Assembly (NCBI RefSeq): GCF_001425755.1 | Contig: NZ_LMDH01000001.1 | Location: forward strand, 1,276,474 to 1,340,473 | Direction: 5' to 3' | DNA from: Aeromicrobium sp. Root344 | GTDB taxonomy: Bacteria > Actinomycetota > Actinomycetes > Propionibacteriales > Nocardioidaceae | DNA: 64,000 nt | Shown here: positions 16,028 to 22,976 of the stretch, piece after piece | How the letters are laid out: the number at the start of each line of letters is the position of its first letter | Numbering within the stretch: position 1 is the stretch's first letter | The notes under the pieces: model-generated | Told to the model about the DNA's origin: nothing | What the model saw: the letters and a program-made list of their open reading frames with translations, nothing else | Database searches by the model: none | Translations under genes and position numbers: made by a program

Positions 16028-18388
16028 ATGGCGCGCAAAAGCGACACCCAGACCGTGTCGGTCGCCGGCCACCGCCTCCGCCTCACCCATCCCGACAAGG
16101 TCGTCTATCCGTCGACCGGCACGACCAAGGCCGAGGTCATCTCCTACTACATGGAGATCGCGCCGTTTCTCCTGCCGCACCTCGCCGGTCGCATCGTGAC
16201 GCGCAAGCGCTGGGTCGACGGCGTCGGCACGGCCGAGCAGCCGGGCGAGGTGTTCTTCGAGAAGAACCTGCCGTCGTCGGCGCCGGACTGGATCAGGCGT
16301 GTGGAGATCCAGCACAGTGACCACGTCAACACCTACCCGGTGTTCGACAGCGCGGCTGCGCTCGCGTGGGCCGGGCAGGTCGGCGCGCTCGAGCTGCACG
16401 TGCCGCAGTGGAAGGTCGACAGCCGCGGCAAGAAGCTCAACCCGGACCACCTCGTGCTCGACCTCGATCCCGGACCGGGCGCAGGCCTGCCCGAGTGTGT
16501 CGAGGTCGCCAAGCGGGCTCGCGCGCTGCTGCGCGAGCTCGACCTCGACGCGTACCCCGTGACGAGCGGCAGCAAGGGCATCCACCTGTATGCCGGGCTC
16601 GACGGCGAGCACGACGCCGACTACGTCAACCAGTTCGCCAAGCAGTTCGCCCAGGTGCTCGAGGCCGACCTGCCGGACCTCGTGGTCAGCTCCATGAAGA
16701 AGAGCCTGCGCGGCGGCAAGGTGCTGGTCGACTGGAGCCAGAACAACGCCAACAAGACGACGATCGCGCCCTATTCGTTGCGCGGGCGGACCGAGCCGTA
16801 CGTCGCGGTGCCCCGCACGTGGCGCGAGCTCAACGACGACCTGCAGCACCTCACGATGGACGAGGTGCTGCAACGCATGAAGCGCCGCAAGGACCCCATG
16901 GCGGAGCTCGCCGGCCCGAAGCCCGCAAGCGACAAGCTCGCGACCTACCGGTCGAAGCGCGATGCCAAGAAGACGCCCGAGCCGGTGCCGGATGAGATGC
17001 CCGGAGCCGGCGACGGAAAGTCCTTCGTGATCCAGGAACACCACGCGAGCAGCCTGCACTGGGACTTCCGGCTCGAGCACGACGGCGTGCTGGTGTCGTG
17101 GGCGCTGCCCAAGGGGCCGCCGACGGACCCCAAGAAGAATCACCTGGCGGTGCAGACCGAGGACCACCCGCTCGAGTACGGCACGTTCGAGGGCACGATT
17201 CCCAAGGGCGAGTACGGCGGCGGCGAGGTCACGATCTGGGACATCGGGACGTTCGAGCTCGAGAAGTGGCGCGACGGCAAGGAGGTCATCGCGACGCTCA
17301 CGGGCCGCAAGGGCGGTGGACTGGGCGGCACCCGCAAGTTCGCGCTGATCAAGACCGGCAAGAACTGGCTGATCCACCTCATGGACACGCCGAAGCCCAC
17401 CCGCAAGAAGGCCCCCGCGAAGTCGATGAAGAAGGGCTTCGTCGCGCCGATGCTCGCCAAGCTCGGGTCGGCGGGCGACATCCACGACGAGGACGACTGG
17501 GCGTTCGAGATGAAGTGGGACGGCATCCGGGCCGTCGCCGTGATCGACGGCAAGGACGTCGGCCTGTTCACGCGCAACGAGAACGATGTCACCGCGGGCT
17601 ACCCCGAGGTCGTCAGCGCGCTGGCCGAGCTGGGGCTCGACGACACGGTGCTCGACGGCGAGATCGTCGCGCTCAACGCCGCGGGGGTTCCCGACTTCGG
17701 CCGGCTGCAGCAGCGCATGGGACTGACCAAGGAGGCCGACGTCGAGGCGGCCCGCCGCGACGTGCCGGTCAAGTACCTCGTGTTCGACGTGATGCGTTCC
17801 GCCGGCGAATCACTTGTCGACCGGACGTACGTCGACCGGCGCGAGGCGCTGCACCAGCTCGCGATCGCGGCCGACGTCGTCGAGGTGCCCAAGGCCTACG
17901 ACGGGTCGCTCGAGGACGCTGTCGAGTCGAGCAAGACGCTCGGGCTCGAAGGCGTGCTGGCCAAGCGGCGCGACAGCCGTTATCTCGGGGGCAAGCGCGC
18001 GACGGCGTGGACCAAGGTCAAGCACCAGCGCATGCAGGAGGTCGTCGTCGGCGGCTGGCGCACGGGCCAAGGAGCGCGCAGCGGCAAGATCGGCGCGTTG
18101 CTGCTCGGCATCCCCACCGAGGACGGGCTCCGCTACGTCGGCAAGGTCGGCACGGGGTTCGACGAGCGTACGTTGGCCGACCTCCAGAAGCGGCTGTCGA
18201 AGCTGTCCCGCAAGACCAGCCCGTTCGGCGACATCCCCCGCGAGATCTCCCGCGACGCGCAGTGGGTGACGCCCAGCCTGGTCGGTGAGGTCTCGTTCGC
18301 GGAGTGGACGGCCGGTGGCCATCTCCGCCAGCCCAGCTGGCGCGGCATACGCACGGACAAGAAGCCCCAGGAGGTCGCCTTGGAGTGA
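16028..18388 (+). CDS. ligD: Multifunctional DNA ligase D (Pol-PE-ligase)
   Basis: 786 residues in the mycobacterial domain order. The polymerase/primase domain covers about residues 1-300, with the metal-binding DLD pair (D145, D147) in LVLDLDPGP and TSGSKGIHLYAG. The 3'-phosphoesterase domain covers about 330-450, with HHASSLHWDFRLEHDG and GTIPKGEYGGGE. The ATP-dependent ligase domain covers about 475-786, with the adenylated Lys496 in EMKWDGIRAV and DGEIVALN. It fills gaps, trims 3' ends and seals double-strand breaks together with Ku. GAGAGGAGG precedes the ATG. A perfect stress-type promoter lies upstream. Confidence 0.97.
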   Translation: MARKSDTQTVSVAGHRLRLTHPDKVVYPSTGTTKAEVISYYMEIAPFLLPHLAGRIVTRKRWVDGVGTAEQPGEVFFEKNLPSSAPDWIRRVEIQHSDHVNTYPVFDSAAALAWAGQVGALELHVPQWKVDSRGKKLNPDHLVLDLDPGPGAGLPECVEVAKRARALLRELDLDAYPVTSGSKGIHLYAGLDGEHDADYVNQFAKQFAQVLEADLPDLVVSSMKKSLRGGKVLVDWSQNNANKTTIAPYSLRGRTEPYVAVPRTWRELNDDLQHLTMDEVLQRMKRRKDPMAELAGPKPASDKLATYRSKRDAKKTPEPVPDEMPGAGDGKSFVIQEHHASSLHWDFRLEHDGVLVSWALPKGPPTDPKKNHLAVQTEDHPLEYGTFEGTIPKGEYGGGEVTIWDIGTFELEKWRDGKEVIATLTGRKGGGLGGTRKFALIKTGKNWLIHLMDTPKPTRKKAPAKSMKKGFVAPMLAKLGSAGDIHDEDDWAFEMKWDGIRAVAVIDGKDVGLFTRNENDVTAGYPEVVSALAELGLDDTVLDGEIVALNAAGVPDFGRLQQRMGLTKEADVEAARRDVPVKYLVFDVMRSAGESLVDRTYVDRREALHQLAIAADVVEVPKAYDGSLEDAVESSKTLGLEGVLAKRRDSRYLGGKRATAWTKVKHQRMQEVVVGGWRTGQGARSGKIGALLLGIPTEDGLRYVGKVGTGFDERTLADLQKRLSKLSRKTSPFGDIPREISRDAQWVTPSLVGEVSFAEWTAGGHLRQPSWRGIRTDKKPQEVALE

Positions 18389-18431
18389 GGCTGCGACCGA
18401 TCGAAACCCAAACCCGACACGAGGAGAACCC

Positions 18432-18857
18432 ATGCCGTTCAAGAAGAAGAAGTTCCGCAACCGACTCGAAGCACGCCTGGACGACCTGGCGAGCCAGACC
18501 GAGGAGCTCCGCCAGCAAGTCGTCGACCGGGCGCCGGGCGTACGCGACTCACTGGTCGACATGCTGCCCGACAAGGACCAGCTGCGTGACCTGCGCGACG
18601 ACCTGTTCGACCGCCTCCCTGACGGTGTCGCGGACAAGGTGCCCGACAAGGTCAAGCCCAAGAAGCGCTCGAAGCTCAAGCGCGTCGCGTTCCTCGGCGT
18701 GCTGACCGGCGCCGGCGCGGCAGCGTTCGCCGCGGTGAAGGGCAAGGGTCAGACTCCGCCGCGGCCCGAGCCGTTCCCGGCGCCACCCACGCCGCCGGCC
18801 CCGGCGGACGTCACGGCACCGAAGCCGGCCAAGAAGGCACCTGCCAAGAAGCCGTGA
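18432..18857 (+). CDS. Hypothetical Lys/Pro-rich protein with one membrane segment
   Basis: 141 residues from the ATG at 18432 (GAGGAG upstream), 43 nt after ligD. It has a basic N-terminus (PFKKKKFRNRLEARLDDLAS), a charged heptad-like helix to about residue 75, and one hydrophobic segment VAFLGVLTGAGAAAFAAVKG (about 85-104). A Pro-rich tail ends in APKPAKKAPAKKP, echoing the Lys/Ala tail of Ku. No family was recognised. It could be a membrane-anchored nucleoid- or envelope-associated protein; this is a guess from composition. Close spacing suggests co-transcription with ligD. A strong hairpin follows. Confidence 0.65.
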   Translation: MPFKKKKFRNRLEARLDDLASQTEELRQQVVDRAPGVRDSLVDMLPDKDQLRDLRDDLFDRLPDGVADKVPDKVKPKKRSKLKRVAFLGVLTGAGAAAFAAVKGKGQTPPRPEPFPAPPTPPAPADVTAPKPAKKAPAKKP

Positions 18858-18864
18858 GCACCGA

Positions 18865-18899
18865 CACGAGATCCCCGGGCGGCGCCTGGGGATCTCGTG
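18865..18899 (+). terminator. Hairpin terminator after the ligD unit
   Basis: A perfect 12-bp stem: CACGAGATCCCC (18865-18876) pairs with GGGGATCTCGTG (18888-18899) around an 11-nt GC-rich loop. It starts 7 nt after the stop codon at 18857. There is no T-run, as is common in high-GC actinobacteria. Confidence 0.7.
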
Positions 18900-18910
18900 C
18901 GTTCGCAGAC

Positions 18911-18935
18911 GAATGGGCTCGGTCTTTCGGGGTAT
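18911..18935 (+). promoter_or_regulatory. Weak SigB-type promoter candidate before DksA-like gene
   Basis: GAAT at 18911-18914, 15 nt, GGGTAT at 18930-18935, 35 nt upstream of the ATG at 18971. The -10 half fits SigB/SigF promoters well; the -35 half matches only the loose GNNT form. It sits directly after a terminator hairpin, which supports a new transcript starting here. Confidence 0.4.
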
Positions 18936-18970
18936 GCCGGTCGGAACCACTCGTGCCCGGAGGGACTCCC

Positions 18971-19339
18971 ATGACGACTGACATCGACCCGGCCTGGACG
19001 ACGGAGGAACTGAGCTCCATCCGCGACGGGCTGGTGCTGGCCGCCGAGCGGCTCCGGGCAGAGCTCGCGATCCTCGACAGCGCATCGGCGCAAGCCGTCT
19101 CAGCCTCGACCCTCGAGGTGCTGCATGACGAGATCGACGTGGCCAGCCACCGCTCCGAGCTGATGCAGGACGCCGTGCAGGCAGAGAACGCCGCGGCGAT
19201 CCTCGAGCAGACCGAGCACGTCCTGGCCAGGTTGGACCTCGGGCTCTACGGCGTGTGCGAGCGGTGCTCCGCGGCGATCGGCCGGCCGCGGCTCGAAGCG
19301 TTCCCGCGCGCCACGCTCTGCATGACCTGCGTCGCGTGA
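18971..19339 (+). CDS. TraR/DksA-type C4 zinc-finger protein
   Basis: 122 residues. A long helical N-terminal part (residues about 10-85, rich in Ala, Glu and Leu) suggests the DksA-like coiled coil. It is followed by YGVCERCSAAIGRPRLEAFP and a final TLCMTCVA, giving two CxxC pairs (a C4 zinc finger). DksA/TraR proteins bind the RNA polymerase secondary channel; actinobacterial homologues such as RbpA-independent DksA-like proteins are also linked to stress. GGAGGGAC precedes the ATG at 18971. The weak SigB-type promoter upstream would place it in the same stress set. Confidence 0.82.
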   Translation: MTTDIDPAWTTEELSSIRDGLVLAAERLRAELAILDSASAQAVSASTLEVLHDEIDVASHRSELMQDAVQAENAAAILEQTEHVLARLDLGLYGVCERCSAAIGRPRLEAFPRATLCMTCVA

Positions 19340-19405
19340 CTCCGCGGAATCGCCGGGAGGAATCCTGAGCCCGGGCATTTGGCAGGGTCCGGCTAGGCTC
19401 TGTGC

Positions 19406-20074
19406 GTGACGGATCAGAAGAAGACGCGCAAGCAGCTGCCGGTATGGCAGGAATCGATCCTTCTGGTCGCCACCGCCATGGTCATGGCCGTGGTCGTCAA
19501 GACGTTCTTCCTCCAGGCGTTCTACATCCCGTCGGAGTCGATGGAACCGACGATGCTCGTCAACGACAAGATCCTGGTGCAGAAGGTCTCCTACTGGGGC
19601 GGTGACGTGAAGCGCGGCGACATCGTCGTGTTCGACGACCCGGGAGGCTGGCTGAGCGCCGAGGACTCCAAGCACGCGTCCAACCCGATCCAGAAGGCGC
19701 TCGAGACCGTCGGCCTGTTCCCCACCGGCGGCCACCTGATCAAGCGCGTGATCGGCGTCGGTGGCGACACCGTCGCGTGCTGCACCGACGGCAAGCTGAC
19801 GGTCAACGGCAAGGAGCTCACCGAGCCCTACGTGCTCGACGAGACCGCCACCAAGGACAAGACGTTCGAGGTCAAGGTGCCCAAGGGTCACCTCTGGGTC
19901 ATGGGCGACAATCGCGGCAACTCCAGCGACTCGCGCGCCCACATGGGTGACCCGGGCGGCGGATTCATCTCCGAGAGCAGCGTCGTCGGCAAGGCTTGGC
20001 TGCGGGTGTGGCCGCTCGGCCGGGCCGGGTTCATCCACAAGCCCGACACGTTCGACGCCAACCTCAGCCCCTGA
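19406..20074 (+). CDS. lepB: Signal peptidase I
   Basis: 222 residues. An N-terminal membrane anchor (ESILLVATAMVMAVVVKTFF, residues 16-35) is followed by FYIPSESMEPTM with the catalytic Ser45, the general base Lys113 in LIKRVIGVGGD, and the conserved MGDNRGNSSDSR box. It cleaves signal peptides from secreted proteins at the outer face of the membrane. The GTG start at 19406 was taken because the N-in tail and anchor follow. It stands apart from the usual rplS-lepB-rnhB cluster, so it may be a second copy; the rest of the genome is not visible. A clear terminator hairpin follows. Confidence 0.94.
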   Translation: MTDQKKTRKQLPVWQESILLVATAMVMAVVVKTFFLQAFYIPSESMEPTMLVNDKILVQKVSYWGGDVKRGDIVVFDDPGGWLSAEDSKHASNPIQKALETVGLFPTGGHLIKRVIGVGGDTVACCTDGKLTVNGKELTEPYVLDETATKDKTFEVKVPKGHLWVMGDNRGNSSDSRAHMGDPGGGFISESSVVGKAWLRVWPLGRAGFIHKPDTFDANLSP

Positions 20075-20091
20075 CGAGTCGCACCAGCGAC

Positions 20092-20127
20092 GAAGTCCCG
20101 CCCGAGCATCAGCTCCGGCGGGACTTC
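20092..20127 (+). terminator. Terminator after signal peptidase I
   Basis: A perfect 11-bp stem, GAAGTCCCGCC (20092-20102) with GGCGGGACTTC (20117-20127), a 14-nt loop and a T-rich tail TTGTGT. It lies 18 nt after the lepB stop. Confidence 0.82.
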
Positions 20128-20222
20128 TTGTGTCAGCCAGCGAACAGAACCTTCGGCCGGATGCCGCGACGATGAGGCGCACACGCGGCGAAGACCCCGC
20201 CGCTAGCCGAAGGGACACACTC

Positions 20223-20636
20223 ATGAGTCACCACAAGCACAAGCTGGACCGTCAGGTCGAGAACGACCTGCTCCGCATGACCACGTTCGATGCCGCCCTC
20301 GTCAGGGTGCTCGCCACGGTCGGCACCTCGGTGCACGTCCCGAAGGGCTGGGCGATCATGATGGAGATGACGCCCGCAGACTCGGCCTACATCCTGCTCC
20401 AGGGCAACGTGGAGATTCGCAAGTCGGGTGAGGTCCGCAGGACCCTGGGTCCCGGCGAGGTGTTCGGGGAGATCGCCGTGGTCGACCACCGTCTGCGAAG
20501 CGCCTCGGTCGTCGCGTCCACCGACGTCACGGCTCTGCGTGTCGAGGGTGCGGCCCTCGAAGCCTTGGTCGACATGAACCCCGCGTTCGCCGACGCGCTG
20601 CATTCCTCGGCGGCGAGTCGCCTGGCAGCGTTCTAA
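20223..20636 (+). CDS. Stand-alone cyclic-nucleotide-binding domain protein
   Basis: 137 residues from the ATG at 20223. Nearly the whole protein is one cNMP-binding (Crp-type) beta-barrel: VGTSVHVPKGWAIMMEMTPA, AYILLQGNVEIRKSGEVRRT, LGPGEVFGEIAVVDHRLRSA. The GEIA and RSASV elements form the phosphate-binding cassette. There is no DNA-binding domain or membrane segment. It may bind cAMP and act through protein contacts; a catalytic partner is unknown. It converges with the Crp-like gene at 20656 and lies 0.7 kb from a membrane adenylate cyclase gene, suggesting a cAMP module. Confidence 0.82.
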   Translation: MSHHKHKLDRQVENDLLRMTTFDAALVRVLATVGTSVHVPKGWAIMMEMTPADSAYILLQGNVEIRKSGEVRRTLGPGEVFGEIAVVDHRLRSASVVASTDVTALRVEGAALEALVDMNPAFADALHSSAASRLAAF

Positions 20637-20655
20637 CGGCGCCGGACGCAGTGGG

Positions 20656-21318
20656 TCATCGACCCGCTTCGCGTACCAGTGCCTGCTCGTCGAGGACGGT
20701 CACCCTGCCGCGCGCGACCTGGACGACCCCTTCGCGCACGAGCTGCTGAAGGGCCTGGTTGATCGACGGCCGGGTGCCGCCGACCAGGTCGGCCAGCTGC
20801 TCCTGCGTCAAGGGGATCGTGAGTCCCGAGTCCTGCCCGCCGAACACCTCGGCCAGGTCGAGGAGAGCGCGACACAGTCGCTGGTCCAGGTCGACGTACC
20901 TCGCCTCCAACAGATCCGCGCTGAGCTTCCTGATGCGAGCGGCCATCAGACCCCCCACCAGCCGCTCGACTCGGGGATGGCTCTCGCACAGGCGGTGAAA
21001 TGCCGGTTGCGTGAGCACCAGGGTCTCGGCTGCGTCGAGCGACACGATCGTTGCCGACCGCGGCGCCGGCTCCCGCTCACCCAGCATCGAGAGCTCGCCG
21101 AACCAGTCACCCGAGCCGAGCACGTTGAGCGTCGCCAGGTCGCCGTCGGGTGTCGAGACCATCACGGAGAAGTGCCCCGAGGTGATCAGGTGCACTGAGT
21201 CCGAGCGGTCACCCGCGTGGAAGACGATCTCCCCCTTGACGAACGAGCGACGTCTCGCTGCTCCCAGGACGGCCTCCTGCTCGCCATCGTCCAGCGATGC
21301 CAGCGGCGACCAGTGCAT
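20656..21318 (-). CDS. Crp/Fnr-family transcriptional regulator
   Basis: 220 residues. The N-terminal cNMP domain includes FVKGEIVFHAGDRSDSVHLI, LGSGDWFGELSMLGER and RSATIV. A dimer helix (residues about 110-140) leads to a winged helix-turn-helix, LTQEQLADLVGGTRPSINQA. Unlike the canonical RET(V)N(K) recognition helix of GlxR/CRP, this protein has Arg-Pro-Ser, so its operator preference may differ. It probably responds to cAMP. Its stop lies 19 nt from the convergent cNMP-binding gene, and a cyclase gene lies just upstream (start-side gap about 40 nt), so cyclase and regulator may be co-transcribed. Confidence 0.88.
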   Translation of the reverse strand: MHWSPLASLDDGEQEAVLGAARRRSFVKGEIVFHAGDRSDSVHLITSGHFSVMVSTPDGDLATLNVLGSGDWFGELSMLGEREPAPRSATIVSLDAAETLVLTQPAFHRLCESHPRVERLVGGLMAARIRKLSADLLEARYVDLDQRLCRALLDLAEVFGGQDSGLTIPLTQEQLADLVGGTRPSINQALQQLVREGVVQVARGRVTVLDEQALVREAGR

Positions 21319-21357
21319 GCCGAAGTCCTATCACAGGTTCCGCCTGGAACGGCGGGC

Positions 21358-22671
21358 TCAAGCCATGCGCGGCTCGTACATCGCGATGGGGAAGTGGACG
21401 CCTTTGACCTCGACCTCGCCGCGTGGCTCGCAGACGACGCCGTCCGGCACGAGGTGCCAGCTCGTCTTCGAGAGCAGCACGGATCCAGGTGGGCACTCTG
21501 CCTGGATGCGGGCCGCGATGTTGGTCTGCAGCCCGATGCCCGTGTACGTCGCGCGCACGGCGGAACCGAACGTGCCGATCGACAGGACGCCCGTGTTGAT
21601 GCCGATCCTTGCCCGCAGATCCTGGTCGATCCCCAGCGCGTACCAGCTCTGGCTCCACACGGGCAACGAACCTTGGAGCTCCTGAGCGGCGTCGAGGGCT
21701 GACTTGACCTGGTCCCGCGGCTCCATCTCGTCGGGTGCACCGAAGATCGCCATCACCCCGTCGCCGGCGAACTCGTTCAGCGTGCCGCCGTGGCTCTCCA
21801 CGATCTGGGCGACCGAGCCCAGGTACTCATTGACGATCTCGGCCAGGGCTTCCGGGTCGAGCCGGTCGGCCAAGGTCGTGAATCCCACGACGTCGGCGAA
21901 GAACACCGTGACCCGGCGCCGCTGAGGGGAGTCGACCGTCGTGTCGCCGTGCTCGAGCCGGTCAGCGACCGCGGGCGGGGCATAACGACGTATGAGTGCG
22001 CGGGAGCCCAGCAGCTCGTCCTGCTGACGGGCGATGACCTGCTCATCGACGAATCGGCCGCGCAACGTGTTCTCGATGACCACGCTGATTCCGAGCACGA
22101 TCAGCGACGCCGAGCTCAGCAGCCACAGCTGGTAGTTGAGCGTGCCGTCCCACGTGCCGTCACGATCGGCATTGACGACCGCGACCGCGATCGTCACGGG
22201 CAAGGTCACCAGGAGGACGACCCCTGTGCTCCTGAAGGAAAATTGCAGGATCGGCGCGATGAACATGAAGAACACGACGGTCGACACCATCAAGTTCGGC
22301 ATGTCGGCTGCCTCGGTCCAGTAGAGACCCAGCTGTGCGCACAGGGTCGTCACCGTCAGGACCGTGGGCTGCAACCACAGCCGCATATGGCGCTGGCCGA
22401 GAAGCGCTGGAATGAGCACCGCGGGGAGACCGACACCCCAGCACAAGGTCGTGATCTTGAACGGCAGGATCGCACCGTCGAGATCCAGGACGCGCGGCAG
22501 GACGAACGGAGTGGTGGCCCAGACCACGACCGAGATCCACAGGATGCCGCGGCTGGTGGGCCACGTGCGGCTGAGGAACCACTCGTCGTACTGGGCCTCG
22601 GTCGAGCCGCTGAACCTGCCGAGCGTGCTCGCTCGTCCCAGGTCCGCCGGCACGATCCGCTCGATGTCCAT
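21358..22671 (-). CDS. Membrane-bound class III adenylate/guanylate cyclase
   Basis: 437 residues from the ATG at 22671 (an in-frame GTG at 22728 is an alternative). About six hydrophobic helices occupy residues 35-210 (ILWISVVVWATTPFVLPRVL; LQPTVLTVTTLCAQLGLYW; VSTVVFFMFIAPILQFSF; VVLLVTLPVTIAVAV; SLIVLGISVVI). The catalytic domain has VTVFFADVVGFTTLADRLDP (first metal Asp), GGTLNEFAGDGVMAIFGAPD (second metal Asp) and a late TGIGLQTNIAARIQAE. It makes cAMP (or cGMP) at the cytoplasmic face. The adjacent Crp-like and cNMP-binding genes suggest that its product is used locally. Confidence 0.88.
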   Translation of the reverse strand: MDIERIVPADLGRASTLGRFSGSTEAQYDEWFLSRTWPTSRGILWISVVVWATTPFVLPRVLDLDGAILPFKITTLCWGVGLPAVLIPALLGQRHMRLWLQPTVLTVTTLCAQLGLYWTEAADMPNLMVSTVVFFMFIAPILQFSFRSTGVVLLVTLPVTIAVAVVNADRDGTWDGTLNYQLWLLSSASLIVLGISVVIENTLRGRFVDEQVIARQQDELLGSRALIRRYAPPAVADRLEHGDTTVDSPQRRRVTVFFADVVGFTTLADRLDPEALAEIVNEYLGSVAQIVESHGGTLNEFAGDGVMAIFGAPDEMEPRDQVKSALDAAQELQGSLPVWSQSWYALGIDQDLRARIGINTGVLSIGTFGSAVRATYTGIGLQTNIAARIQAECPPGSVLLSKTSWHLVPDGVVCEPRGEVEVKGVHFPIAMYEPRMA

Positions 22672-22759
22672 GACCGGACGATACGGGTCGCCGGCAGCCG
22701 TTCGGCGCACAACGAAGAAACCCGCCACCCCAGCTTCTGGCTGGAACGACGGGAATGTC

Positions 22760-22835
22760 TGGCGCGCCCGAAGGGATTCGAACCCCTAACCTTCTGATCC
22801 GTAGTCAGATGCTCTATCCGTTGAGCTACGGGCGC
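22760..22835 (-). tRNA. tRNA-Arg (ACG)
   Basis: A 76-nt cloverleaf on the minus strand. The acceptor is GCGCCCG (from 22835) paired with CGGGCGC, and the discriminator G and CCA are encoded (22763-22760). The anticodon stem TCTGA/TCAGA frames the loop CTACGGA, giving anticodon ACG. The T-loop is GGTTCGAAT. It reads CGU/CGC/CGA Arg codons after A-to-I editing of the wobble base. Confidence 0.95.
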
Positions 22836-22976
22836 ATGCCCCGAAGGGCCTCGCTGAGTCTAGCGTGGCCCTTCGCCGAGGGAAAATCTGGCCAGTTGCC
22901 CGGACTCGACCCACCTGCGCCGCACGTCCCCTAGGGTGAGGCACAACAACCTGTCACCGATCGGGGAGGACCCGTC

